DNA of 64,000 bases, from the NCBI GenBank assembly GCA_020053915.1, contig JAGVMG010000059.1, positions 1-64,000 on the forward strand, given 5' to 3'. The position numbers and the translations under genes are program-made. This document shows positions 53,103-61,451 of the stretch, piece after piece. The first letter of the stretch is position 1; each line of letters begins with the position of its first letter. Under the pieces are notes generated by a model. The model saw nothing but the letters and a program-made list of their open reading frames with translations, searched no databases and was not told the DNA's origin. This stretch comes from Parachlamydiales bacterium (GTDB taxonomy: Bacteria; Chlamydiota; Chlamydiia; Chlamydiales; Rhabdochlamydiaceae).

Positions 53103-53786
53103 CTAATCCTCATGGCTCAATCTCCAATCAATCGGAGCTTGGGCCCATTTTTTTAAGAGAGCATTTGTTTTAGAAAAATGGCGGCATCCAAAAAATCCAC
53201 TATGCGCCGAATAAGGAGAGGGATGAGCTGCCGTTAACACCACATGGTGGCTATGCTCCAGAATATGCGCGCATTTCTCTTGTGCGGATTTGCCCCACAA
53301 TAAAAAAATCACCGGCTCTTTTCTTTCTAGAAGTACACGCACGACCGCATCTGTAAAACGCTCCCACCCTCTTCCATGATGGGATTTGGGCTCTCTTGCG
53401 CGCACCGTCAGCGTGGCATTGAGAAGAAGCACTCCCTGTTTTGCCCATGAAGTTAAACACCCTTCTTTAGAAGGAGGCACTTGCACATCCTCCTCCATCT
53501 CTCGATAAATATTGCGGAGCGAGGGAGGCAGAGAAATACCGCAAGGAACGCTAAAGCTAAGCCCATGAGCTTGTCCCTCTCCATGGTAAGGGTCTTGGCC
53601 CATGATGACCACTTTGACTTGATCGTAGGGCGTCTGTGAAAAAGCATGGAACACTAAGGACTCCGGAGGATACACCACCTCGCCCGCCTTCTTTTCCTTC
53701 TCTAAAAACGCCTTTAAATCTTGGATATAAGGCTGTGAAATCTCTTTTTCTAGCTTTTCATGCCAACTCTTTTCTAGCTTCATCAT
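53103..53786 (-). CDS. ung: Uracil-DNA glycosylase
   Basis: 227 residues of family 1 UDG. KVVIMGQDPYHGEGQAHGLSFS carries the catalytic Asp in GQDPYHG, and VLTAAHPSPYSAHSGFFG the catalytic His with the HPSPLSA-type loop (Leu is Tyr here). LLLNATLTVRAREPKSHHG is also conserved. It removes uracil from DNA in base-excision repair. Two adjacent ATGs make the start uncertain by one residue. Transcribed away from the following small gene. Confidence 0.96.
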   Translation of the reverse strand: MMKLEKSWHEKLEKEISQPYIQDLKAFLEKEKKAGEVVYPPESLVFHAFSQTPYDQVKVVIMGQDPYHGEGQAHGLSFSVPCGISLPPSLRNIYREMEEDVQVPPSKEGCLTSWAKQGVLLLNATLTVRAREPKSHHGRGWERFTDAVVRVLLERKEPVIFLLWGKSAQEKCAHILEHSHHVVLTAAHPSPYSAHSGFFGCRHFSKTNALLKKWAQAPIDWRLSHED

Positions 53787-53911
53787 GGGGTACCCCTAAT
53801 TTCACAAAACTATAACTGATCCCTCTTCCTGTTTCAACCATCACCAATTTGAGTTGACAGAAAGCACTTACGTTGCATAAGCTTTTAGCAATTTTAATAG
53901 AGAGTACATCC

Positions 53912-54166
53912 ATGGATAACCTTGCTGAAAATAATCTCATTAGATTTAAGAATATTTCTAAGAAAAAAGATAGAATCCATGCGAACTTTCGTGTCAAAGG
54001 CGTCAGAGGGGGAGTCGACTTCACCGCATCGATCATCGTTGATTTAGCAGCTGCAGAAGTGCACCCTGGAGATGTCTTAGAAAAAATCATCGAAGAATGC
54101 GCTCGCATCGGCGTCAAAGAATTTAAACGCGCCGAGTTTCAGTTCGAAGGTCTCACAACCATCTAA
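53912..54166 (+). CDS. Small conserved-looking protein next to ung
   Basis: 84 residues from the ATG at 53912 (GAGAG at 8 bases; the frame is open further upstream but the earlier start has no ribosome site). It has a basic middle (KNISKKKDRIHANFRVKGVRGGVDF) and an acidic, helical C-terminal half (VHPGDVLEKIIEECARIGVKEFKRAEF). No known domain. A tiny gene also accompanies ung in Chlamydia (CT606.1 beside CT607, recalled from memory), so it may be its orthologue. Role unknown. Confidence 0.8.
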   Translation: MDNLAENNLIRFKNISKKKDRIHANFRVKGVRGGVDFTASIIVDLAAAEVHPGDVLEKIIEECARIGVKEFKRAEFQFEGLTTI

Positions 54167-54176
54167 AAATTCATAT

Positions 54177-54251
54177 CTGGGTGTGGCGCAGCTTGGCTAG
54201 CGCACTAGCATGGGGTGCTAGGGGTCGAAGGTTCGAATCCTTTCACCCAGA
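54177..54251 (+). tRNA. tRNA-Pro (anticodon GGG)
   Basis: 75 bases: acceptor CTGGGTG pairs with CACCCAG, discriminator A; anticodon arm CTAGC-ATGGGGT-GCTAG with anticodon GGG and G37; T arm GAAGG-TTCGAAT-CCTTT. It decodes CCC/CCU proline. A T run follows. It stands directly upstream of the PEP-mutase locus, a common type of site for genomic-island integration. Confidence 0.95.
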
Positions 54252-54347
54252 TTTTTTTCTTAAGAGTCTCTCATCTACTGCAGAAGAAATTATTGACAGA
54301 ATCTCTGAATTGAAATCAAAATTGAACGTTTCATTCTGAGGTGACCA

Positions 54348-56936
54348 ATGAGTTTTGTTCATGAATCAGCAGAACCCCCCAAAATCGCCGAAGTTTTTCA
54401 TACGGAAACAAATGCAGGAAACGGCAAGGGAGTGAATATGTCCCAAGAAATGGGAGATCCTTTATCAAACCAATACTTCTCATATCTGGATCAAGCTTGC
54501 ATCTACTTTCACGATACGACTGCAAATCTTGAAAATGCGTTTGTAGGTGGCAAGGCAACCAATATGAAAAAACTTGGCCAAATACAGAGCCTTTCTATCC
54601 CGCCTTGGTTCGTGATCTCTTCGTCAGTCTTTCAGCAATTCTTAGTAGAAAACGATCTGATCAGGACCATCTGCGAACTTGACCTTCTCTGTCAAAACCC
54701 GCAAGAAAACTCTGCTGACATTCAACGCCTCGCTCATAAAATCCGGATGCTAATACAGGAAAAGCCGTTAAGCCAAGAACTCTATGTAAAAATAAAAGAG
54801 GCTTATGAAAAATTGTCTCTGTCTTCTCTTTCGCGCCACCCCAGTTTTGCCGTGCGCAGTTCCGGAATCATGGAAGATAGCGCGGCATCTTCCTGCGCAG
54901 GGCTGTATGATACACAGCTGAATGAGCGTGAAATAGACCCTATCATCGCGGCAATGAAATCCGTATGGGCCTCTTCTTTTAATCCGCGAGTCATCCAGGA
55001 GCGGATCCGACTACAGTTAAAACAAACACAATGCCAAATGGGTGTGATCATCCAAGAACAGATTGATGCACGTTCTTCAGGTGTTATTTCCACTCTTGTG
55101 CTTAGCAATAATTACCCAGGAATCCAAATCAGCGGCAATTACGGGGTTGGAGAAAGTGTCGTAAGCGGAGAGGTGTCTGTGGATGGGTGGGTTTTGCATC
55201 CCACTAAAGGCTATATCCTAGAAGAAATCAAGGGCAGTAAAGAGTCTTGCCATCTCCTCTCTTCTCATGAAGGGGTGGAAATGAGCAATGTACCAGAAGA
55301 AAAAAGAGCTGCCTTTGTACTCGATCACATCGAGCTTTCCTCTTTATTTTCCCAAGTTCAGAACATTAAAGATCATTATGATTGTGATGTAGACATTGAA
55401 TACGCTCTGGATCAAAATGGCAGCGTTTTTATTTTACAAGCGCGCCCCCTTGTGAATGTACAAGCTAACGAAATTCGCGTTGTTGATGTAGAAAACATCA
55501 ATGAACTCAATATCATTGGCAGAGGCCATTTTTCCGTAGCGGGAGTTGCTACCGGTCGTTTGGTGTTTGTCGAATCTTTAGAAGCGCTCGAAAAGGAAGA
55601 AATTATCCTTCAACCTCAAGATATTGTTCTGGCATACGTTACTACCAATGTCTGGTCGCAATATTTAGGGCATGTGAGAGGGTTAGTAACTCGGGAAGGA
55701 TCTCCTGCGTCCCATCCCATTTTACTCTGCCGCGAAAAACAAGTTCCCTGTGTGATTGGGATCACTAACGACTTTGAACGACTGATTGCCCATTCTAATC
55801 AAACGGTTACAATTGACGGGTTTAATAAATCGATTTACAGCGGCGAAGTAAAAACCAAAATCGCAAGCCAAAATGATCTCTTAGCGCAATTTCAACCTGT
55901 TTCTATCAGAGAATGGCCTGATCTTTCTACCTCTCTTCCCCACTTGATTCATAATAAAATGGCTGTTGAATCCGGGGGGATTTATTGGAGGCGTACTCCA
56001 ACCTATCCCGTCGTCGGATTCCAAAAAGAACTAAACCTTCTACGATTCGACCTGGTTCCGGATTTACTGCAGAAAAAAGATGTAAAGATCTTGTCCAACG
56101 TCATTGATGGGTACACCTGCTGCGAATTGGCTCCTTTTTCCGACTATGTTTCCTTGTTCGATGGATTTGATCCGGATAAAGCTTTGGAATTTAATCAGAA
56201 GCACAACAAGTGCATTGAGACTTTTCTAAAGCTCTCAGAAATAGCCACAAGAAGTAAGCAAGCTTGGCATGATTATATTGATGCCTATGCTCATTTACGG
56301 TCTTATATCTGGCTTGGAGATGCTTTAAGGTCTTATGCCCAGAGAAAAGTCGAAGAAATTGGAATGGACATGGAGCTCCCTCTTTTCTATTTAGAAGAAT
56401 GCGCCAAAGAGATCCAAGCATCCCTTCCTGAAATTGATACACAGATGCATCTAGATCTGCGAGAGCTAGCGCTTCAATTCCAGGAATCTCCATTTTATGA
56501 AGATGTAGGCACTTTAAAAAATAACAATGCTGAACTTTATCAGCATGTAGAGGCAATTGGGAAAAAATATCGATTTGAACATAAAATTTCCCTAGATAAA
56601 GAGATCGATTTGAATGTAGCCTATACAAGACTGAAAAGGGAGATCGATACTGTTATTCAAGGAAAGTCCTTATCTACAGATAAAACAACCGATCCAACAC
56701 GTAACCTTCTTCCGGAGATGGATCAATTAAAGAAATGGTTGCGCGTGACCATTTGGAATCGCATTCTACAGTCGGATTCTCACCATGTAGACGCCCGAGC
56801 CAAAGAAATCGTACGTCCACAGCTTGTACAATTAGGAAATGCCTTATTGCAAACGGGGCATATCGACTCTGCTGAGAATATTTTTAATTGTTCTATAGAA
56901 GAAGTTGGAAATTATATAGGAAAGGTTCATGAGTAA
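54348..56936 (+). CDS. PEP-synthase/dikinase-like phosphotransferase without TIM barrel
   Basis: 862 residues. The N-terminal ~360 residues are an ATP-grasp domain of the pyruvate-phosphate dikinase family (VGGKATNMKKLG near 67, SSGIMEDSAASSCAGLYDT, ARSSGVIST, VDIEYALD-QNGSVFILQARPL). A phosphohistidine swivel domain follows, with LVTREGSPASHPILLCREKQVPCVIG carrying the likely catalytic His. The remaining ~360 residues are helical, lack PEP/pyruvate TIM-barrel motifs and end with VDARAKEIVRPQLVQLGNALL and DSAENIFNCSIEEVG, resembling the substrate-binding middle of rifampin-phosphotransferase-type enzymes. It likely phosphorylates an organic substrate using ATP. The ATG has GAGGTG upstream; an ATG at 54438 is an alternative. 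The stop overlaps pepM by eight bases. Confidence 0.88.
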   Translation: MSFVHESAEPPKIAEVFHTETNAGNGKGVNMSQEMGDPLSNQYFSYLDQACIYFHDTTANLENAFVGGKATNMKKLGQIQSLSIPPWFVISSSVFQQFLVENDLIRTICELDLLCQNPQENSADIQRLAHKIRMLIQEKPLSQELYVKIKEAYEKLSLSSLSRHPSFAVRSSGIMEDSAASSCAGLYDTQLNEREIDPIIAAMKSVWASSFNPRVIQERIRLQLKQTQCQMGVIIQEQIDARSSGVISTLVLSNNYPGIQISGNYGVGESVVSGEVSVDGWVLHPTKGYILEEIKGSKESCHLLSSHEGVEMSNVPEEKRAAFVLDHIELSSLFSQVQNIKDHYDCDVDIEYALDQNGSVFILQARPLVNVQANEIRVVDVENINELNIIGRGHFSVAGVATGRLVFVESLEALEKEEIILQPQDIVLAYVTTNVWSQYLGHVRGLVTREGSPASHPILLCREKQVPCVIGITNDFERLIAHSNQTVTIDGFNKSIYSGEVKTKIASQNDLLAQFQPVSIREWPDLSTSLPHLIHNKMAVESGGIYWRRTPTYPVVGFQKELNLLRFDLVPDLLQKKDVKILSNVIDGYTCCELAPFSDYVSLFDGFDPDKALEFNQKHNKCIETFLKLSEIATRSKQAWHDYIDAYAHLRSYIWLGDALRSYAQRKVEEIGMDMELPLFYLEECAKEIQASLPEIDTQMHLDLRELALQFQESPFYEDVGTLKNNNAELYQHVEAIGKKYRFEHKISLDKEIDLNVAYTRLKREIDTVIQGKSLSTDKTTDPTRNLLPEMDQLKKWLRVTIWNRILQSDSHHVDARAKEIVRPQLVQLGNALLQTGHIDSAENIFNCSIEEVGNYIGKVHE

Positions 56937-57819
56937 ACAAAAAGCCAACGCCTTAAAGCAAATTCTCCACTCCGGCCAAGTTAATTTTGCACTCGAAGCT
57001 CATAATGGCATTTCAGCCAAGATTGTTGAAGAAGCCGGGTTTCCTGTCATCTGGGGATCTGGGTTAACAATCTCTGCCTCTCTTGGCCATCGCGATTGCA
57101 ATGAAATTTCATGGACGAATCTCTGTGATCAAGTGGAATATATGGTCGATTCGACGGACATTCCGCTTCTCCTAGATGGCGACTCAGGGTTCGGAAATTT
57201 TAACAATGTGAGACAGTTAGTTCTCAAATTGTGCAAATATGATGTAGGTGGTGTTTGCTTAGAAGACAAGCTCTTCCCCAAAACCAATTCCTTTCTTCCC
57301 TATCATCAAACTTTAGCTCCTATTGAAGAATTTGCAGGAAAAATCAAAGCCGCTAAAGACACGCAAACAAATGAAGCATTTTGCGTTGTTGCACGCCTCG
57401 AAGCTTTTATAGCAGGATTAGGTCTTGATGAAGCCCTAACGCGTGCTTACGCTTACAAAGAAGCAGGGGCGGATGCTCTCATGGTTCACTCGAAGCAAAC
57501 GACTCCGGTTGAAATCATCCAATTCTGCGAGCACTGGGATCATTCCATCCCTCTAGTGATTGCCCCTACAACCTATGCTCCTCTTGCAGCAGACCTGTAT
57601 AAAAACCTTAATATTTCACTTGTCATTTGGTCAAATCAGCTTTTGCGCACCTCGGTTAATGCCATGCGCAAATCAGCACGATCGCTTTATGAAGCACAAT
57701 CTCCTCACGCAATTCAGGAAATGGCTTCAATTCAAGAGATCTTTGATCTTGTCAATCAAGATGAGCTAGAAAAAGCAGAAGAGCGCTATGCCACATCCCT
57801 CTCAAGCCAAATATCGTAA
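56929..57819 (+). CDS. pepM: Phosphoenolpyruvate mutase
   Basis: 296 residues, the normal length for PEP mutase. The diagnostic motif EDK-x5-NS is present as E112-D-K114-LFPKT-N120-S121, which separates PEP mutases from isocitrate lyases and related hydrolases. Supporting motifs: WGSGLTISASLGHRDCNE, LLDGDSGFGNFNN (83-93, metal-binding Asp) and VVARLEAFIAG (R156, E158). The enzyme converts PEP to phosphonopyruvate, making the C-P bond in almost all known phosphonates. Because equilibrium strongly favours PEP, a downstream exergonic step is needed; a phosphonopyruvate decarboxylase is not seen here. It is the middle gene of an overlapping three-gene operon. Confidence 0.95.
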   Translation: MSKQKANALKQILHSGQVNFALEAHNGISAKIVEEAGFPVIWGSGLTISASLGHRDCNEISWTNLCDQVEYMVDSTDIPLLLDGDSGFGNFNNVRQLVLKLCKYDVGGVCLEDKLFPKTNSFLPYHQTLAPIEEFAGKIKAAKDTQTNEAFCVVARLEAFIAGLGLDEALTRAYAYKEAGADALMVHSKQTTPVEIIQFCEHWDHSIPLVIAPTTYAPLAADLYKNLNISLVIWSNQLLRTSVNAMRKSARSLYEAQSPHAIQEMASIQEIFDLVNQDELEKAEERYATSLSSQIS

Positions 57820-59095
57820 TCTTATCGTTATCGGGTGCGGCCCGCATTATCGAAACAGATACCATGCTGTGCTCGAAGCAGAAAAGGTGACGATCTCTTT
57901 ACTCATTGATCTTCAAGCACAAAAGGAAACCATTTTAAGTTTTTTTCAAGACAAAGAACTCAAGCCTGCTCAAACACTTTTCCTCGATGAGGCGTATCGC
58001 AATTCCATCACCCCTGATCAAATTGAAACTCTAGTCGCAAAGCTTAACCTTACTCATGTTGACGCCGTTCTTCTCTGCACAGAGCCCAAAGTGCGCAAGC
58101 CCTATGCTCTCTGGGCCTTTCAACATAAGTTCCCCGTTTTTATGGATAAGCCCCCTTGCGCATTTCCGCATGCTGAAAAAAAAAGCGATCTTTTATTAGA
58201 TTTTGAGGAAATCGTCAGGAGTGCAGAAAAAACTGAAGTCGATGTTGTCGTTTCTTGCGAGAGAAGAGCTCATTTCGGCTACTTATGGCTCATGGACTAT
58301 TTGCACAGTTTTATCCAAGAAGAAGAAACGCCTCCGACTTCAATCAACATCCACTTTGCGAATGGACATTGGGTCACTCCTTTCGAATATCATGAACAAG
58401 AACACCATCCCTTTAAATATGGCTATGGGCTGCTCCTTCATTCTGGCTACCATTATATCGATTTGCTTTCATCGTTCCTTTCCCTACACCAAACTAAAGA
58501 GATCCAATACGACTTAAAAGTGATTTCAACGCACCCGCAAGACGCATTAAAAAGCGCCTCCCTGTTGTCACCAAGTCCATTTGGAGAAACAAGCGTGCTA
58601 TTCATTGGCCAGGCCAAAAACCGAGGCAAACTTCTCTCAAATTTTTCAGTCCAACTCGAAAACACATCCCTTTCCAAAAGAACTAGTCCTGCTCCGTCAC
58701 AAGAAGCCAAGTGGCGAATGAGACAAGAGCATGTCATCATTCATCTAGGGTATCTTGCCTCCATTCACATTTCCTGTAATCCGTTGACAAAACTGGATCC
58801 TGATCATTACCCAGTCGAGGATTTTAATATTGTCATTATGCATAGCCCTCTTCTTAAAGAGCGACAACCCATCATAAAAATGACAAGAGACGACATTGCA
58901 GCTCTTATCCCCCACCGCTCTCTGAATCAGTATGCTCGAGAATGGCAATTAAAAGAGTTTTTGCATGGAAGGGATGGAAATTCATCGCTGAAGTCACATG
59001 AAAATACGATGAAGCTGCTTCATCTTATTTATTCTCAAATCGGAGATGCAACTGGACTGCACCAAAGCCCCGAGGTTGAACGATCGTATAGTTAG
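57788..59095 (+). CDS. Gfo/Idh/MocA-type oxidoreductase
   Basis: 435 residues. A Rossmann N-terminus (NLIVIGCGPHYRNRYHAVL, about 11-29) is followed by DAVLLCTEPKVRKPYALWAFQHKFPVFMDKPP, where DKP replaces the usual EKP of the family. VVVSCERRAHFGYLW and HSGYHYIDLLSSF fit the substrate/catalytic part with a His-His pattern. Such enzymes reduce or oxidise keto, hydroxy or imino groups with NAD(P)H. It overlaps pepM by 32 bases with AGAG upstream of its ATG, so it belongs to the same operon and probably acts on a phosphonate intermediate. Its last 11 residues and stop are encoded by a dispersed repeat. Confidence 0.85.
   Translation: MPHPSQAKYRNLIVIGCGPHYRNRYHAVLEAEKVTISLLIDLQAQKETILSFFQDKELKPAQTLFLDEAYRNSITPDQIETLVAKLNLTHVDAVLLCTEPKVRKPYALWAFQHKFPVFMDKPPCAFPHAEKKSDLLLDFEEIVRSAEKTEVDVVVSCERRAHFGYLWLMDYLHSFIQEEETPPTSINIHFANGHWVTPFEYHEQEHHPFKYGYGLLLHSGYHYIDLLSSFLSLHQTKEIQYDLKVISTHPQDALKSASLLSPSPFGETSVLFIGQAKNRGKLLSNFSVQLENTSLSKRTSPAPSQEAKWRMRQEHVIIHLGYLASIHISCNPLTKLDPDHYPVEDFNIVIMHSPLLKERQPIIKMTRDDIAALIPHRSLNQYAREWQLKEFLHGRDGNSSLKSHENTMKLLHLIYSQIGDATGLHQSPEVERSYS
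59063..59095. repeat. Partial copy of the inner arm of the 21.4-kb repeat element
   Basis: 29 of 33 bases match 21503-21535 (CAAAGCCCCG... CGATCGTA...GTTAG). Similarity weakens beyond it. The copy forms the 3' end of the oxidoreductase coding region, including its TAG stop. Confidence 0.75.
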
Positions 59096-59135
59096 TAGTC
59101 TATCCACACAGCTAACGTTTCAATCGCCTGCGCAC

Positions 59136-59178
59136 AATCTGTTGCTGACACTGCAAGCAGAGCCAGCAACAGATTTTT
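59136..59178. terminator. Terminator between the converging pepM and citrate-synthase-like operons
   Basis: A perfect 12-bp stem, AATCTGTTGCTG (59136-59147) and CAGCAACAGATT (59164-59175), then a T run. It ends the plus-strand operon 40 bases after its stop and can also serve the minus-strand operon (stop at 59193). Confidence 0.85.
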
Positions 59179-59192
59179 TAAGCTGCTAGAAG

Positions 59193-60407
59193 TTAATCAC
59201 AAGTCATATCGCAGGGACGTGTAAGAGGGTATGCATCACTGACATGCTCTACATAATTTGCAATCCAACCTGCAATTCTCCCTAAAGCCAACATGCACGT
59301 GTTCATTTCCCGAGGCACTCCAAATAGCTTGTAGAAAATGCAATTGAAAAGATCGGGATTTGGGGTTAGGTTCCGCTTCTTGTAAAATTCATCGCGCGAT
59401 ACGCGGTCGATCAGCTTAATAGCGGCTTCTCTATATTTTACAATTTCAGGAAAATCAAATGAGTCGTCTGTCAATATTTGGTACATTCTTTCCACTCTTG
59501 GATCCCAGCAATTCAGAATGCGATTGTATGTCCTTTGTCCAAATCCCATAAGCAATGTCTTGCTTTCGATTTTTTTATCAACATAAGCATCCACATCTAA
59601 ACCGCTTTCTAAGAGCTCCTCATACATCGCTGAAACTAATTGGCTAGCTCCTCCATGAATCATCCCATTAAATGCCGCCATGCCAGATGCTACAGCGGGA
59701 TAAAGACTGCTACGCGCACTGGCTACACTTCTAACTGTGGCGGCAGAACAATTTTGTCCGTGTTCCGCATGTAGAATCATAATCGTATTCAGGATCTTGC
59801 CCAATTTTTGTAAACGATCTTGATTTTTTCCTGCATGCATTTGAAATAGAATTCTTTCGGCATAGGAGCGGTCGTCAGTAGACTCAACCCAATTTTCAGA
59901 CTGAATTTGGGTATAACGGTAAGCAACCGTAATGGCAACTTGCGCAATCAAAAAACCGGCTTTTTCGAAAATATCTGTAGGGTCGTTGAGATACTTACTT
60001 TCAATCCCTCCTAATCCGATGACCGCCATACTTAAGGCATCCATAGGATGTGTAGCCAAAGGAATCGCGTCCATCAGATCCTTTTGCTCTTTCAAAAGGC
60101 GAAAATTATCGATGATAACTCGTTTAAAGTTTGATTTTCCCTCTTCTCTTTCTCCAAAGATAATAAAATACGCAGCATCAAGAAAATCCAAATCTAACAA
60201 AGATTCCACAGATTTTCCTCGGTAATACAATTTACCATCATTTTTATCGATTGTGCACAACGCGCTCTTGCAAATCGCTGTATGGTAAAGCCCCGGATCA
60301 TAGATCATCATTTTATTAACTGCATTTTTCAAGTGAAGAACTGTATATTCTCCCTCGAAGCTCACTGAAAATATATCATCTAAATTCACATCTTTCATTA
60401 GCGTCAT
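59193..60407 (-). CDS. Citrate-synthase homologue with substituted active-site His
   Basis: 404 residues of the type I (Si) citrate synthase family. Conserved: HAEHGQNCSAATVRS (213-227), FNGMIHGGASQ with catalytic H251, D352 in TPNPDLF, R377 (GRIAGWIAN) and R397. In the usual GFGHRVYK oxaloacetate-binding motif the His is Gln (GFGQRTY, Q291), confirmed in the DNA. That position contacts the 2-keto acid in known citrate synthases, so the substrate may differ from oxaloacetate. Phosphonopyruvate is an oxaloacetate analogue and pepM is the facing gene; condensation with acetyl-CoA to phosphonomethylmalate is the working idea. It follows the aminotransferase by 18 bases. A divergent ordinary citrate synthase is the alternative. 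Confidence 0.93.
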   Translation of the reverse strand: MTLMKDVNLDDIFSVSFEGEYTVLHLKNAVNKMMIYDPGLYHTAICKSALCTIDKNDGKLYYRGKSVESLLDLDFLDAAYFIIFGEREEGKSNFKRVIIDNFRLLKEQKDLMDAIPLATHPMDALSMAVIGLGGIESKYLNDPTDIFEKAGFLIAQVAITVAYRYTQIQSENWVESTDDRSYAERILFQMHAGKNQDRLQKLGKILNTIMILHAEHGQNCSAATVRSVASARSSLYPAVASGMAAFNGMIHGGASQLVSAMYEELLESGLDVDAYVDKKIESKTLLMGFGQRTYNRILNCWDPRVERMYQILTDDSFDFPEIVKYREAAIKLIDRVSRDEFYKKRNLTPNPDLFNCIFYKLFGVPREMNTCMLALGRIAGWIANYVEHVSDAYPLTRPCDMTCD

Positions 60408-60425
60408 AAAAAGTCATTTCCTATG

Positions 60426-61292
60426 TTAATTGATTAATGCCATTTCATTTCTTTGAGAGAAATAGTTATTAATATAGTGATGATACAATGTACGGATCTT
60501 TGCTGTATGAATACCTGGAAGACCGTTTCCTATTTTCATGTGATCAATTTGTACAAGAGGAACAGCATCTTTCACACTTGAGCTGAGGAAAGCCTCATCA
60601 CAAGTTTCAATCTCTTCCATGCTTAAAGCGCGAAACTCGATAGGGTAGTGCGCTCCAATGAGTTTGAGCAAAATACCTCTAGTCACTCCGTTGACAACTT
60701 GATCATCTGTTGCCGTAATCCATTTCCCCTCTTTCAGAAAAAAAAGATTACTTGTGGTCGCCTCTAATAGCTCCTCAGCAGAATTGAGATAGATAGCATC
60801 GTCTACAGCAGATTTTGCAGCTTTTTTCATCGCCATAATCGCATGCGTATAATTTGTCGCCTTTACGCAAGGATTAGCGCGCTCTATCTGGAAGGTGACA
60901 GCATGCATTCCTTCGGTATAATAGCGTTCTGGCTGAGGCTTGGTGGGGTGAAAGAGCATACTAAACGTTGATTGGTTTGCTGGTAAAAGAAACTCCCTTC
61001 CGCACATACCACCAGTAACAAGAAATCGTATGCCCGCATCAATGGGCTGATTTTTATTAATCAGCTGTGTCACCAGTTCTTTGATCTCTTCTCTGCTTTT
61101 AGGAAGAGATAACTCGATTTGCTCTGCAGACCATCTTAATCGATCCAAGTGAGCATCGAGGTGAAATGGCTTTCCTTTATACAATTGAACGTAATCAAAA
61201 ACCCCATATCCTCGGAGTAATCCAAGATCAAAGGGGCTAATAGCAGCTTCCTGTTCTGAGACAAAAGCGCCATCTATAAAGTGATAAATCAT
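60426..61292 (-). CDS. Class IV aminotransferase (D-amino-acid/branched-chain type)
   Basis: 288 residues of the PLP fold-type IV family. The N-terminus FIDGAFVSEQEAAISPFDLGLLRGYGVFD is typical, VKATNYTHAI holds the Schiff-base lysine, and EATTSNLFFLKEG is the E-x-x-x-S-N cofactor motif; GVTRGILLKL completes the phosphate-binding loop. It transfers amino groups between 2-keto acids and amino acids. AGAGG precedes the ATG. It heads a two-gene minus-strand operon with the citrate-synthase homologue, and may aminate the product of that pathway. Stand-alone branched-chain or D-alanine transamination is possible but would be unusual in this position. Confidence 0.93.
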   Translation of the reverse strand: MIYHFIDGAFVSEQEAAISPFDLGLLRGYGVFDYVQLYKGKPFHLDAHLDRLRWSAEQIELSLPKSREEIKELVTQLINKNQPIDAGIRFLVTGGMCGREFLLPANQSTFSMLFHPTKPQPERYYTEGMHAVTFQIERANPCVKATNYTHAIMAMKKAAKSAVDDAIYLNSAEELLEATTSNLFFLKEGKWITATDDQVVNGVTRGILLKLIGAHYPIEFRALSMEEIETCDEAFLSSSVKDAVPLVQIDHMKIGNGLPGIHTAKIRTLYHHYINNYFSQRNEMALIN

Positions 61293-61451
61293 TGCTTAAC
61301 CTCTTAGGTTAAAATTTCACATAAATTTTTCTAAATTTCGCAAGAAATTTAAATCGGCATAATTTACCATTCTTACATTCAGAAGTATACTCCAATCATT
61401 TCAAGATTTGGACATTGGCGCAGGATTCAGTAACGCATTCAAAAGGAGGAC

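Noticed and set aside
54252-54347. Integration site (duplicate tRNA-Pro 3' end) for an island
   Set aside because: No second copy of the tRNA 3' end was found by eye within the window; the other border could lie beyond 64000, so island status is left open.
56929-57819. Isocitrate lyase or 2-methylisocitrate lyase instead of PEP mutase
   Set aside because: Those have K-K-C-G-H or related motifs; this protein has EDK-x5-NS and DGDSGFGN, which are PEP mutase features.
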